Source: Acidimicrobiia bacterium (lineage in GTDB: Bacteria > Actinomycetota > Acidimicrobiia > Spongiisociales > UBA11373). Taken from it: DNA of 53,497 nucleotides. The notes beneath the pieces are model-generated. The model made no database searches. It was not told the origin of the DNA and saw nothing but the letters and a program-made list of their open reading frames with translations. The position numbers and the translations under genes were made by a program. Shown one piece after another: positions 1 to 9,352 of this stretch; positions within the stretch are counted from its first letter, which is position 1; every line of letters begins with the position of its first letter. The stretch covers positions 192,418 to 245,914 of the forward strand of contig JBBDMM010000006.1 of the NCBI GenBank assembly GCA_040878325.1, written 5' to 3'.

Positions 1-53
1 GCTGGCCGCGGCCGAGATCGCGGTACCTTGAGCCGTCGACCACAATCTCGTTC

Positions 54-788
54 ATGGAGCACCGACTAGGGCTCGCCGTTGGGGCCTTGCTGACGGCATC
101 GTTGTTCGCCTGCGGGGACGATGCGACGACGACCCTCGTCACCACTACCACCCGCGCAGCGACGACGACCACGGTCGCTCCGACCACCACTCTGGCGCCA
201 ACCTTCTACTCGGCGGATGCGGTCGCCTACTTCGAGGAGGTGGCGTTCGGGCAAGAGTTCGGTGGCGACGCTCCCGAGATCAGGAAGTGGACCCACGACG
301 TGCGGATGGTCGTCCACGGCGACCCATCCGACGAGGACCTGGTGACTCTGTACGACGTGATCGCCGACCTCAACACGATGATCGGGACGATCGTGATCGA
401 CATCGTCGCCTCCGATGGCAACTTCGACATCCATTTCGCCCCAGAGTCGGAGTTCGCCGCGATCGAACCGAACTACGTGCCTGTGAACATGGGTTTCTTC
501 TGGGTGTGGTGGGACGGCGGGGGGAACATCACCGACGCCCGCGTTCTTATTTCGACTTCCGGCCTCACCCAGCCAGAGCGGAACCACCTCATCCGCGAAG
601 AAGTCACCCAGTCACTGGGGCTGATGCGCGATTCAATCCGGTTCGAGGACAGCATCTTTTATCAGGGGTGGACCGAAACCCAGGAGTATTCGGAGTTCGA
701 CGAGTTGTTGATCGAGATGCTCTACCTTCCGGAGATCGAGCCACAGATGACGGCCGCGGAGGCTCGGGCGGTCATCCCGGGTGGTTGA
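54..788 (+). CDS. DUF2927-type lipoprotein
   Basis: 244-aa secreted lipoprotein. The N-terminus has a hydrophobic signal ending in a lipobox-like LFAC (Cys20), followed by a Thr/Pro-rich linker typical of actinobacterial surface lipoproteins. The globular part matches my memory of DUF2927: a segment around residues 168-195 (LISTSGLTQPERNHLIREE, then TQSLGLMRD) resembles the family's conserved core, which is thought to be related to zinc peptidases. I see no clear HExxH motif, so catalysis is not claimed. A CACAAT hexamer lies 7 nt before the ATG and suggests leaderless transcription. It is convergent with the next gene, whose stop abuts this one. Function in the envelope is unknown. Confidence 0.8.
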   Translation: MEHRLGLAVGALLTASLFACGDDATTTLVTTTTRAATTTTVAPTTTLAPTFYSADAVAYFEEVAFGQEFGGDAPEIRKWTHDVRMVVHGDPSDEDLVTLYDVIADLNTMIGTIVIDIVASDGNFDIHFAPESEFAAIEPNYVPVNMGFFWVWWDGGGNITDARVLISTSGLTQPERNHLIREEVTQSLGLMRDSIRFEDSIFYQGWTETQEYSEFDELLIEMLYLPEIEPQMTAAEARAVIPGG

Positions 789-1520
789 TCAGGTCTCATA
801 CGGTTCGGCGGGCTGGGTGGTGGGCACGTGCGCCACGAACTGCAGGATCGGAATCTTTGCCGTCCCCTCGAGGTGCACCACCTCTCCGGTCCAGGTGGCG
901 TCGACCTTCATCCATTGATCGGTCTCGGGGATGTCCGGCACACCGGTGATGATCACCTGGAGGGCCGATGCGTCCGAGGCGCAACACGCAATCTGGAATC
1001 GAGTGAGCCGGTACGCCCCCGGGATGTCCGTCTCCGGCGCGACAAATCCGATCAGGCGGACCGTGACGTCCTCGACCTGCTCGGGCTCGTAGTACACCCG
1101 GAGAATCAGGTCCCAGAAGGTGGCCTCGACTGCTCCATCTACCTCGGCACCGGGAAGCGGGCCGAGCCCCCTTGCCTGGGTACCGGAGATGAGCTGATTC
1201 TGGCCCCCCCGGCTGGCGGCGAACGAACCCAGGGGAGCCGGGGCGATGAGATACACCGCGATCACCGGTACCAGCAGGATCAGGCCGATCCGGGTGGCGG
1301 CGACGCCGTGACCGTGACCATCGTCGTCTCGATTCGTCCGACCCGAGCGGGCCACTGCGATAGCGCCGATCACGGCCACAAACAACGCGGCTGCCAGTAA
1401 CGGAAACCTCAGCCCGAGCTTCACATATGAGGTATGTCCCCCGTTGAGGGCCAGATTGGCGACCATCACCGCCACCGCCACCAACACCGCGCCCTGGGTC
1501 TCCGGCCTCACAGCAACCAC
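789..1520 (-). CDS. TIGR03943/DUF1980 (YcgQ-like) membrane protein
   Basis: 243-aa protein with about three N-terminal membrane helices (residues 8-25, 35-58, 78-97) and a C-terminal extracytoplasmic domain. The C-terminal RFQIACCASDA stretch with its Cys pair is the signature I associate with DUF1980/YcgQ proteins. These are nearly always encoded beside a YraQ/YcgR permease, as here: the upstream permease overlaps this gene by 13 nt, so the two are translationally coupled and probably form one complex. Family members have been linked to metal or stress homeostasis, but the substrate is not established. No own promoter is seen. Confidence 0.82.
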   Translation of the reverse strand: MVAVRPETQGAVLVAVAVMVANLALNGGHTSYVKLGLRFPLLAAALFVAVIGAIAVARSGRTNRDDDGHGHGVAATRIGLILLVPVIAVYLIAPAPLGSFAASRGGQNQLISGTQARGLGPLPGAEVDGAVEATFWDLILRVYYEPEQVEDVTVRLIGFVAPETDIPGAYRLTRFQIACCASDASALQVIITGVPDIPETDQWMKVDATWTGEVVHLEGTAKIPILQFVAHVPTTQPAEPYET

Positions 1521-2491
1521 ATCCCGAACAGCGCCGCCGAGGCGGTGGCAACCACGGCGGTCATTGGGGCGAAGCGCGAGGCGAACCGCGAGCCGAAGAC
1601 TCCCACCTGCATCGATGCCAGCTTCAGGTCGACTGCCGGGCCCACCACCATGAAGGTGAGTTGGGCCGTGGGCGAGACCTGGGTGAAGCTGGCGGCCACG
1701 AAGGCGTCTGCTTCCGAGCAGATCGACAGCACGATGGCGAGGATCGCCATCACCGCGATTGCGAGGAGTTCGACCTCGCCGATTCCGGTGAGCCAGGATC
1801 GCGGCACGAATACTTGGATCGCCGCGGCTGCTGCCGCTCCCAATACGAGGAAGCCGCCGGCCTGGAGAAAATCGTGCCGCGCCGTGCTCGCAAAGGTTTC
1901 CCAGCGGGAGTCACCGATGTGGCTGCGTTTCATTGCCCGCTCGATGAGCCGCTTGGGATCGAAGCGGAGGGCGATCAAGCCCATCACCACGGCGGCGACG
2001 AGAGAGGCGGCGAAGCGAGCAATGACCAATCCGGGCCGGCCGGGGAAAGCGACCGCGGTCGAGACGAGTACCACGGGGTTGATCGCCGGTGCAGCCAGCA
2101 TGAAGGCGAGCGCCGCCCCCGGAAGCGCCCCACCGGAGACCAGACGACCCGATATCGGGACCGCGCCACATTCGCATCCGGGAAGCAAGACACCGGCACA
2201 TCCGCCGGTGACCACTGCGGCCACCCGATTCTTGGGTAGGACCCTGGTGAGGCGCTCGGCGGGCACGAAGGCGGCGATCGCCGCAGCGAACGCCACCCCG
2301 AGCGCGAGGAACGGCGTCGCCTGAAGCATTGTCGATACAAAGAGGGTGGACCATGTCTGGACGACCGGTCCGTCGAACCATGGTGCCAGCAACGGACGCA
2401 ACAGGACCGCCCCCACCACCGTTAGGACGACGATCTCGAATCCGGGGATCCGGCGGCGGGCACGCGGCTCGACCGCGGTACCTGAGGTCAT
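1508..2491 (-). CDS. YraQ/UPF0718-type permease
   Basis: 327-aa polytopic membrane protein with eight or so hydrophobic segments. It carries the YraQ-type loop VLLPGCECGAVPISGRL (about residues 103-119), with Cys and Gly residues characteristic of this predicted permease family (formerly DUF318). It is the first gene of a two-gene operon with the DUF1980 partner. A TACCCT -10 hexamer lies 7 nt upstream of the ATG, giving a leaderless transcript. The substrate is unknown; relatives occur near metal or thiol functions. Confidence 0.85.
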   Translation of the reverse strand: MTSGTAVEPRARRRIPGFEIVVLTVVGAVLLRPLLAPWFDGPVVQTWSTLFVSTMLQATPFLALGVAFAAAIAAFVPAERLTRVLPKNRVAAVVTGGCAGVLLPGCECGAVPISGRLVSGGALPGAALAFMLAAPAINPVVLVSTAVAFPGRPGLVIARFAASLVAAVVMGLIALRFDPKRLIERAMKRSHIGDSRWETFASTARHDFLQAGGFLVLGAAAAAAIQVFVPRSWLTGIGEVELLAIAVMAILAIVLSICSEADAFVAASFTQVSPTAQLTFMVVGPAVDLKLASMQVGVFGSRFASRFAPMTAVVATASAALFGMWLL

Positions 2492-2498
2492 GGCCAGG

Positions 2499-2504
2499 AG
2501 GGTA
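2499..2504 (-). promoter_or_regulatory. -10 element, leaderless promoter of the permease operon
   Basis: TACCCT on the minus strand, 7 nt before the ATG at 2491. No convincing -35 is seen. Confidence 0.5.
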
Positions 2505-2586
2505 CGGCCGAACGGGACCTTTGCCTATGACTCACCGGTCAGGGTCCTTACGAACCAGTCCTCTTCGACCGGGTCGTTCGACCCAA

Positions 2587-2592
2587 TAGGCT
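2587..2592 (+). promoter_or_regulatory. -10 element before the 2599 gene
   Basis: TAGGCT ends 6 nt before the ATG at 2599. This supports that start and a leaderless mRNA. Confidence 0.45.
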
Positions 2593-2598
2593 GACCCC

Positions 2599-3030
2599 AT
2601 GCAGTCCGAGGTGACCGTCGCGGTCGAAATCCCCCTGGTGGGTGATCACCGGCTCAAGAACTGGGCCAAGGTGGTGACGAATGTCGATCCGGACCAGAAC
2701 GGCGGGTGGGCGTATGACGGTGAGTTCATCGCCGCGGGGGGCGTCCAGGACGTGATGGCCCCATCGGTTCTCCTGGTGTACGGCGAGCGTGGGTCGCGCG
2801 GCGATCCCCGCTCCGAGGCCCACCTGTATTTGGTCAACACCGACGCCACCCTGAGTCTCCATGCGACGGCCTCAGGCCGGGCTTGGGCCCGAACCCTCCG
2901 CGACCCCGTGATCGAGTTGCTCGACCGCGACAAGCCGCTTCCGGTCGCCCGCCCCTGGGACGAGGCCCTGATCGGCTACTCCGACGAGGCGCTGCGACAG
3001 GAACTGGAGCGGCGAGAGGGGTCGGCTTGA
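2599..3030 (+). CDS. Hypothetical protein (143 aa)
   Basis: Soluble 143-aa protein that I do not recognise. It has no signal peptide or membrane segment. The first 100 residues look like a beta-rich domain (VAVEIPLVGDHRLKNWAK, later APSVLLVYGER), and the end is a charged helix. Codon usage and GC match the neighbours. It is divergent from the permease operon and convergent with the following membrane protein, so context gives no functional clue. The start is supported by a TAGGCT hexamer 6 nt upstream. Confidence 0.65.
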   Translation: MQSEVTVAVEIPLVGDHRLKNWAKVVTNVDPDQNGGWAYDGEFIAAGGVQDVMAPSVLLVYGERGSRGDPRSEAHLYLVNTDATLSLHATASGRAWARTLRDPVIELLDRDKPLPVARPWDEALIGYSDEALRQELERREGSA

Positions 3031-3056
3031 TTCCAGGAGGGTTGCCCGGACGGCTG

Positions 3057-3713
3057 CTACACCAGCACCGTCGTCATGCCGATCCGCGGGTTCAGCGGCT
3101 GTTCGTGGTTGACCACTGTGGTTGCGACATGCCAGGCACCACGAGACCCTTCGGGCACTGAGGCCTTCCGGTAGATCTCGGCGGCAAGCTCCCCCCTCTG
3201 GGTCACCCGTGACAGGTAGTCGGCATCATCACTCGAAGTTCCGGTCAGCTTGTAGATGGTGACGTGCAGATGCGCGTGGTGGTCGTCCAGCGGTGTCGCA
3301 CCGATGATTCCCTCGGCGATCAGCACCTTGAGCGGGTCGTACACGAACTCGCGCCACGCATCGGACTCGGAGTCGGTGTCGAATTCGGCATAGAGGATGT
3401 GCCGGAATCCTCCACCGAGCAACCGACTTCCCTCGTCCGACATCGGTAGTTCAGCCTGGAGGAAGTGCCCGGTCTTTCCGACCGGCGTCCATGACTCGTT
3501 CGCAACGTCATTCATGCTTGGTTCTCCCATCGCTGGATGCTTCTTGGACCGAGAGCCGGGCGGCCAAATGCCGGAGGCGGCGACCAACAGGGCAATGAGC
3601 AACCCGAGAATCGCCGGAATCGAACCCACGGCCCACTTCGTGGCTTGGAGCAGGGCAATGACCGCGGCGAGCACCAGACCGGTGACGATCATCCACTTCC
3701 GTCGGCGGCTCAT
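3057..3713 (-). CDS. Hypothetical membrane-anchored protein
   Basis: 218-aa protein. Two N-terminal hydrophobic helices (about residues 8-24 and 31-48) precede a soluble domain of about 150 residues with a His-rich patch (DDHHAHLHVTIY, residues 143-154). I do not recognise the family. A GGAGGGG Shine-Dalgarno lies 5 nt upstream of the ATG, unlike many neighbours that look leaderless. An internal ATG at residue 67 could make a soluble form. It is convergent with the previous gene and divergent from the large cyclase gene. Confidence 0.6.
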   Translation of the reverse strand: MSRRRKWMIVTGLVLAAVIALLQATKWAVGSIPAILGLLIALLVAASGIWPPGSRSKKHPAMGEPSMNDVANESWTPVGKTGHFLQAELPMSDEGSRLLGGGFRHILYAEFDTDSESDAWREFVYDPLKVLIAEGIIGATPLDDHHAHLHVTIYKLTGTSSDDADYLSRVTQRGELAAEIYRKASVPEGSRGAWHVATTVVNHEQPLNPRIGMTTVLV

Positions 3714-3840
3714 TTTCCCCTCCGCGCTGCGTATCGCCGGTCCATCAAGACCCGTTCCATTCGTCGCGAGCGGCGCTTCGCCCTGCGAAACCTACTCAAC
3801 CATTGTTCCGGTTGCCGGGGGTATGCCCGGATCCGGCCGG

Positions 3841-3846
3841 TAGATT
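3841..3846 (+). promoter_or_regulatory. -10 element of the cyclase/NB-ARC gene
   Basis: TAGATT ends 6 nt before the GTG at 3853 and is the main reason for choosing that start. Confidence 0.5.
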
Positions 3847-3852
3847 CCGCTG

Positions 3853-6750
3853 GTGGTCGACTCAACAGATCGTTATGACCGCTTACGAGGACCCGACGGC
3901 GCACCGCGGGCTCGATCCACGCCGCGTCGTCCCACGCCGCCGACGGGCACCGTCACTTTCCTCTTCACCGACCTCGAGGGGTCAACTCGAATGTGGGAGC
4001 GGGACCCCGCCGGCACCGGCGCCGCGATCGCCGGCCACGAGCGGTTGCTACGCGGAGTGGTGGGTGCCAGCTCGGGAGTCGTGGTGAAGGGGACCGGCGA
4101 TGGAGTTCTCGCGGTCTTCTCGTCGGCGAACGACGCCCTGGCCGCCGCGGTCGAGATTCAACTCGAGGTGGGCCGCGTCGGCATGGCGAGATCCCGGGTC
4201 GCCCTTCACACTGGTGAGGCCGAAGCCCGTGACGGCGACTACTACGGCGTTGCACTGAACCGCTGTCAGCGGGTCATGTCGATCGGGCACGGCGGACAGA
4301 TCCTCCTCACCCTGGCCACCGAGGAGGTTCTCACTCGACCCTTGCCTGACGGTGTCGTTCTCATCGAGGTTGGTCGCCACCGTCTCCGGGACGTATCCGA
4401 GCCGATGCTCTTGTTCCAGGTGACCCATCCGGGGCTGCGGTCCGACTTTCCCCCGCTCCGCTCATCGGAGACCTTCGCCCACAATCTTCCGGTCCGGCTC
4501 ACCGACTTCGTGGGGCGACAGCGCGAACTCGCTGAGGGAGCACAGGCAATACGCGACTCTCGCCTGACTACGTTCACAGGAATCGGCGGAGGTGGGAAGA
4601 GCCGCCTCGGCCTGGAGGTGGCCACTGCCGTCCTCGACGAGTTTCCCGGAGGGGTGTGGCTGGTGGAGCTTGCGCCAATCACTGAAGCGGCGTTGGTTCC
4701 CAGAGCCATCGCCCAAGTGCTCGGCGTCCCCGAGGAGCCGGGCCGAAGCCTGTTGGATTCGATTGGCTTTCGGCTGGGGCAGGCACCTGTTCTTGTGGTC
4801 CTCGACAATTGCGAGCATCTCGTTGAGGCGAGCGCCCTTGCTGCTGATCATCTCCTTCGCAGCGTTCCCGGGCTCCGGATACTGGCCACCAGCCGGGAGA
4901 AGCTTGGCGTCCCGGGTGAGAAGATCTACGTCGTTCCTCCGATGTCGGTGCCGGACGAGGACGAGGCCCGCTCGGCGGTCGCGGCGATGGACCATGACGC
5001 GGTTCGGCTGTTCGCCAAGCGGGCGGCGCTGGCGGAACCCGGGTTCATGGTTGTTGACCAGAACAGCGTCGACGTGAGCCGAATCTGCCGCCTGGTCGAC
5101 GGGATCCCGCTTGCGATCGAGCTCGCTGCGGGAAGGGTCGGAAGCCTGACCGTGATTCAAGTCGCCGATCGACTCGAGGGTCGCCTCGAGCTGCTGGGAG
5201 GTGGCAGCAGAACCGGGGAGCACCGCCACCAGACGATGCTGGCCGCTCTGGAGTGGAGCTATGAGTTGCTGTCGGGCGAGGAGCGAGGGCTCCTTGCTCA
5301 GCTCGCAACCTTCCGCGGGAGCTTCGAGCTTGCTCAGGTTGAAGCCATCTGTCGGGTCGAAGGCGACGGCGAAGTCCTCGGGACCGTGATGGCTCTGGTG
5401 GAGAAGTCGTTGCTCACTCACGACCCGGCAACGGGCCGTTACCGGCTCCTCGAACCAGTACGGCGTTATGCCTGGGACAAGCTGGTGGAATCGGGGAAGG
5501 ATCAGGCCCTTGCCCGAAGCCATGCGCTTTTCTTTGCCGACCTCGTTGACGATGCTTCCGATGTCGGGTTAACCGCAAGATTGAATCGACTCGAACAGGA
5601 ACACGACAACGTGCGGGCGGCGTTGCGCTGGTCGCTCGAGACCGCCGATGGGGATCTCGCGTTGCGGATCGGCAGCGCCACCTGGGACTTCTGGAAGCTC
5701 CGGGGCCACCTGGCGGAAGGACTCTCATGGCTGGAGCGGGGACTGGATGCCTCGCACGAGGCGCCGCCGGCGGTGCGGGCGCGGGCGCTGCGGGGTGCCG
5801 GCGATCTGGCCAACGGGCAGGGTGATGTCGCCCGTGCCAGGCGGTACCTCGAGCAGTCTCTTCTTCTGGCTGAGGAGCTTGGTGACGACGCCGGCGCGGC
5901 CGAGAGCCTCACCAGGCTCGCCGCCATTCCTCACCGGGAGGGCAGACTCGTCGAGGCAACCCACTTGTACGAAGAGGCGCTGGCGCGGGAGCGCCGCGGT
6001 GATGACCCGTCCAGGGTGGGGCACATCCTTGCGAGCCTGGCCCTCCTTTCCGAGGATCAGGGCCACTCCGACCAGGCCGAGACGTATGCGGCCGAAGCAC
6101 TACTGACCAGGCGGAAGACCGACGACATTTACGTTGCCGCCGATGCCCAACTCGCCTTGGGGGAGATCAGGATCAATCGCGGGGACCATGAGGCGGCTCG
6201 CGAGGCACTCGACTCAGCGCTGAGCGAGGCCCGTAAAGCCGGTTTTCCGGATGTCATCGGGTGGGCTACCGCATATCTGGGGAAGCTCGCCCTGAGCGAG
6301 GGTCGGATCGAGGATGGCGAACGGCTGCTTTCTGAGAGCCTGGCCATGTTCCAGCGGCTCGGTCTGCCCGTAGCCGCGGCATGGGCGATGCGCCACCTGG
6401 GCCGTGGTGTGCTCGAATTGGGGGATGTGACGCGAGCGGAGGCTCTTCTGCGGGAAGCGTTGCACATCTCACTTGCCCAGGTCAGGCCCGATGTCCCCCT
6501 CGTCCTACAAGCGATCGTCGAGCTCGAAGTGCGCCGGGGAAGTCTGGAGAAGGCGGCCACATTGTCGGGAGCCGCCGAGGCGACCCGGAAACAGATGGGT
6601 TTGAAACTGCCTACGCGGGAGCAGGCCGCCGCCGAAGCAGCGACTGACGAACTTCGGACTCAGCTGGGTGCGGAGCGGTTCGAGTATCTGGCTGAGCGCG
6701 GAGCGGCGATGAGCCTTGAGGAGGCCTGTGCCCACGCTGGAGAGTGGTGA
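3853..6750 (+). CDS. Class III adenylate/guanylate cyclase fused to NB-ARC ATPase and TPR repeats
   Basis: 965-aa signalling protein. Residues about 33-200 are a class III nucleotide cyclase domain: the metal-binding Asp40 lies in FLFTDLEGST and a second acidic motif in GTGDGVLAVF, so metal binding looks intact. Residues about 215-560 form an AAA/NB-ARC-like STAND ATPase with P-loop GIGGGGKSR and Walker B VVLDNCEHL. The rest (about 575-950) is helical and TPR-like. No DNA-binding HTH is seen at either end. Such cyclase-STAND-TPR proteins are abundant in actinobacteria and are thought to sense partners through the TPRs; the ligand and target are unknown. It starts with GTG and is monocistronic, with a terminator-like hairpin downstream. 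Confidence 0.88.
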   Translation: MVDSTDRYDRLRGPDGAPRARSTPRRPTPPTGTVTFLFTDLEGSTRMWERDPAGTGAAIAGHERLLRGVVGASSGVVVKGTGDGVLAVFSSANDALAAAVEIQLEVGRVGMARSRVALHTGEAEARDGDYYGVALNRCQRVMSIGHGGQILLTLATEEVLTRPLPDGVVLIEVGRHRLRDVSEPMLLFQVTHPGLRSDFPPLRSSETFAHNLPVRLTDFVGRQRELAEGAQAIRDSRLTTFTGIGGGGKSRLGLEVATAVLDEFPGGVWLVELAPITEAALVPRAIAQVLGVPEEPGRSLLDSIGFRLGQAPVLVVLDNCEHLVEASALAADHLLRSVPGLRILATSREKLGVPGEKIYVVPPMSVPDEDEARSAVAAMDHDAVRLFAKRAALAEPGFMVVDQNSVDVSRICRLVDGIPLAIELAAGRVGSLTVIQVADRLEGRLELLGGGSRTGEHRHQTMLAALEWSYELLSGEERGLLAQLATFRGSFELAQVEAICRVEGDGEVLGTVMALVEKSLLTHDPATGRYRLLEPVRRYAWDKLVESGKDQALARSHALFFADLVDDASDVGLTARLNRLEQEHDNVRAALRWSLETADGDLALRIGSATWDFWKLRGHLAEGLSWLERGLDASHEAPPAVRARALRGAGDLANGQGDVARARRYLEQSLLLAEELGDDAGAAESLTRLAAIPHREGRLVEATHLYEEALARERRGDDPSRVGHILASLALLSEDQGHSDQAETYAAEALLTRRKTDDIYVAADAQLALGEIRINRGDHEAAREALDSALSEARKAGFPDVIGWATAYLGKLALSEGRIEDGERLLSESLAMFQRLGLPVAAAWAMRHLGRGVLELGDVTRAEALLREALHISLAQVRPDVPLVLQAIVELEVRRGSLEKAATLSGAAEATRKQMGLKLPTREQAAAEAATDELRTQLGAERFEYLAERGAAMSLEEACAHAGEW

Positions 6751-6798
6751 TCGAGAAAGTCGAATCGCAGTTTTATCTCTTCACACCTTTCAATCTTC

Positions 6799-6816
6799 GG
6801 CCCGCTCTCGCGGGCC
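6799..6816 (+). terminator. Hairpin terminator after the cyclase gene
   Basis: A perfect 7-bp GGCCCGC/GCGGGCC stem with a TCTC loop, followed by T-rich sequence (TGTCTCATCT), 48 nt after the cyclase stop. Confidence 0.65.
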
Positions 6817-6875
6817 TGTCTCATCTAGTACGAAGTAACGACATCAAGTGGATGGGTCGGGTCGGGTGCGGGGTC

Positions 6876-6881
6876 TACCCT
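6876..6881 (+). promoter_or_regulatory. -10 element of the MFS operon
   Basis: TACCCT ends 7 nt before the ATG at 6889. Confidence 0.5.
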
Positions 6882-6888
6882 CGCGCTC

Positions 6889-8148
6889 ATGTCCGACCCC
6901 TCCACCTCGACTCCGATCGGACACCAGGGGGCTCCTCCCGCCATTCGCCGCCGCCTCACTGGGGTGCTGTTCGCCGGGGTCGGCATCGGCCGGACCGGCT
7001 ATATCGCCGCGGTCACGGTCACGACTCTGGTGGCCAAGGACCTTCTTGGCTCGGCGACCCTGGCCGGTCTCCCCGGAGCGGTGGCGGTGCTCGGCTCGGC
7101 ACTTGGCGGGTCACGGCTTTCTGCACTTATGGATCGACGGGGCCGCCGACAAGGGATGATCACCGGCTACTCACTGGTGGTGCTCGGCGCCGGAGTTGCC
7201 GCGTTCGCCACCGCCATCGGCTCCTTCCCGCTGCTGGTGGTGGCGCTCGCCGTATTCGGGTTCGGATCCAGCGCCGACAATCTGGCCCGGTACGCCGCTG
7301 CCGACCTCAACCCGCCGCATCGTCAGGGTTCGGCGATCGCGTTCGTGGTGTGGGCGGGCACCATCGGCTCGGTGTTGGGGCCGTCCCTACTGGCACCGAG
7401 TGAAGCCTTTAGTCGGTTGATCCATATCGAGGAGTTGGCCGGTGGCTTCCTCCTCGCCGCGGTTGCCGGAGGGATCGCTCTGCTGGTCGTCGGGAGCATG
7501 TTGCGGCCCGATCCACTGGAGTTCGCCGACCGGGGCGAGCCAAATGCGCCCTCACGGGCCGTGGGGGGCGCCTCGCCCACGGTGCGCATCGCGGTGGCCT
7601 CGCTTGCCGTCGGCCAGGTGGTGATGGTGCTGATAATGGCGATGACCCCGATCCATGTGCGTGACCACGGCCACAGCCTCTCCACCGTGGGCTTGATCAT
7701 CTCTGCCCACACGCTGGGGATGTTCGCGATGTCGCCGTTGACCGGAGCAATGGCCGACCGTATCGGTCGGCTTCCCGTGATCCTCACCGGTCACGGAATC
7801 CTCGCGCTAGCCGCGGTCATGGGCGCAGTCGCCGACGAGCACGCCACCGGGTTGCTGACCGCGGCGCTCTTCTTGCTGGGCCTGGGTTGGAACTTCTCCT
7901 TCGTCGCCGGAAGCGCCCTGCTCACCGAAGGCGCCGCACCGGCCCGACGGGTCCGGCTGCAGGGGGTGGGTGATGCGGTCCTGTGGACCTCGGGAGCGAT
8001 CGCCAGCCTGTCGTCCGGCCTGCTGCTGGCGGCGAGCAGCTTCGCGGTGCTGTGCCTGGTGGGAGCGGCGCTGACGGTCGTTCCGGTCCTGGTGATCCTC
8101 CGCGAGCGATTCGCCGGACGCCGACCGGCACCCGACGCGGTCGTGTAG
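6889..8148 (+). CDS. MFS transporter
   Basis: 419-aa integral membrane protein with about 12 hydrophobic segments. The MFS signature between TM2 and TM3 is present as ALMDRRGRRQGM (about residues 79-90), with a second-half counterpart GAMADRIGRLPV. The overall arrangement suggests a drug or small-molecule exporter, but no substrate can be named. It is the first gene of a two-gene unit; the ArsB-like permease starts 20 nt after its stop. The ATG is preceded by a TACCCT hexamer at leaderless spacing. Confidence 0.87.
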   Translation: MSDPSTSTPIGHQGAPPAIRRRLTGVLFAGVGIGRTGYIAAVTVTTLVAKDLLGSATLAGLPGAVAVLGSALGGSRLSALMDRRGRRQGMITGYSLVVLGAGVAAFATAIGSFPLLVVALAVFGFGSSADNLARYAAADLNPPHRQGSAIAFVVWAGTIGSVLGPSLLAPSEAFSRLIHIEELAGGFLLAAVAGGIALLVVGSMLRPDPLEFADRGEPNAPSRAVGGASPTVRIAVASLAVGQVVMVLIMAMTPIHVRDHGHSLSTVGLIISAHTLGMFAMSPLTGAMADRIGRLPVILTGHGILALAAVMGAVADEHATGLLTAALFLLGLGWNFSFVAGSALLTEGAAPARRVRLQGVGDAVLWTSGAIASLSSGLLLAASSFAVLCLVGAALTVVPVLVILRERFAGRRPAPDAVV

Positions 8149-8168
8149 GTGCAGAGGGGGGCTGGAAG

Positions 8169-9344
8169 GTGACGGTGGTGGTCGGCTTCCTGCTGGCGGC
8201 AGTGGCCCTGCTCACCGTAGGCCATCGCAAGGTCCGACCCCTGGTGGCGGTCGGGGCGCCGACGGTCGTGGCACTGATTTTCGGCGTAGTCACCACCGAT
8301 GAGGCGAGGGCCTCGATCGACCCGCTGATCGAACCGGTGCTCTTTCTTGTCTTTGCCGTTCCGCTGGCCATCCAACTCGATCGAGTTGGCTTCTTCGATG
8401 CGGCTGCGGGACGGGTGGCGGCGGGTCATCGATTGAGGCCATCGCTGTGGGTGTTCGCGGCGGCGGTGACCACTGTGTTCAACCTCGACGCCGCGATCGT
8501 GCTCCTCACGCCGCTGTACGTACGGATTGCCTACCGCCACGGACTCGATCCTCTGCTGACGGCGTTTCAGCCCGTTCTTCTGGCGGCGCTGGCATCCAGC
8601 GCTCTGCCGGTCTCGAACCTGACCAACCTCATCGTCGCCGCGGAGACCGGTGCGTCGTTCGGAGAGTTCCTGCTGTACCTCGGACTCCCATCCCTGGTGG
8701 CCACGGTGGTTGGGTGGATGATGTTTCGCCGCAGCCAACTCTCCGCGACGATTCCAGTGGTGCTCGAGGCCGAGCGCGGAGATCCGCGGCCCCTCCGAAT
8801 CGGCGGCTCGGTCGTCGTGTGGCTTCTCGTGGGATTCACTGCGGGCGACGTCCTGGGGATTCCCGCGTGGATGGTGGTTGCTTCGGCTCTGGTGCTGCTC
8901 TCGGTGGGGACGAGAACGCTGCCCGTCCGTGGAATCCCTATCGATGCCATCGGCGTCGTGCTCGGGTTGGGAGTACTCGCCGGCGCCGCTCCGGCGCACC
9001 TGGGGCTGGGGATTCTGCTCGGCGGCGAAGGTGCGATCGCTGAGGCCCGAGCGCTCGCGGTGGGGATCGTGGGGTCCGACATCGTCAACAACCTGCCGAT
9101 GCTCATCGCCGGGCTGCCTCACGTCGAAGGGGGCACCGCCTGGGCCCTCTTGCTCGGCACCAATCTGGGTCCGGTGTTGTGGCTGAGCGGCTCGTTGGCG
9201 GGCCTGCTCTGGCTCGACATCGTTCGCCGCCTCGGTCTGCAGGTGACCCCGCTCCAGTACGCCCGGGTGGGATGGAGGGTGGGGCTCCCGGCGATCGCCG
9301 CCGCAACCCCGGTGCTGCTGGTCATCTCGAGGCTGGCGGGTTGA
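8169..9344 (+). CDS. ArsB/NhaD-like (ion transporter superfamily) permease
   Basis: 391-aa protein with about ten membrane segments and the paired re-entrant style of the ArsB/NhaD/SLC13 superfamily. Relevant stretches are VFNLDAAIVLLTPLYVR (about residues 101-117) and a related second-half segment GIVGSDIVNNLPMLIAGLP. The D-x-x-V-N-N-L-P motif is typical of ArsB-type pumps. It may export arsenite or another anion, or act as an antiporter; no arsR, arsC or arsA is nearby, so the substrate is open. I use the GTG at 8169 rather than an upstream in-frame ATG that would lie inside the MFS gene. Confidence 0.78.
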   Translation: MTVVVGFLLAAVALLTVGHRKVRPLVAVGAPTVVALIFGVVTTDEARASIDPLIEPVLFLVFAVPLAIQLDRVGFFDAAAGRVAAGHRLRPSLWVFAAAVTTVFNLDAAIVLLTPLYVRIAYRHGLDPLLTAFQPVLLAALASSALPVSNLTNLIVAAETGASFGEFLLYLGLPSLVATVVGWMMFRRSQLSATIPVVLEAERGDPRPLRIGGSVVVWLLVGFTAGDVLGIPAWMVVASALVLLSVGTRTLPVRGIPIDAIGVVLGLGVLAGAAPAHLGLGILLGGEGAIAEARALAVGIVGSDIVNNLPMLIAGLPHVEGGTAWALLLGTNLGPVLWLSGSLAGLLWLDIVRRLGLQVTPLQYARVGWRVGLPAIAAATPVLLVISRLAG

Positions 9345-9352
9345 GCCGCGGC

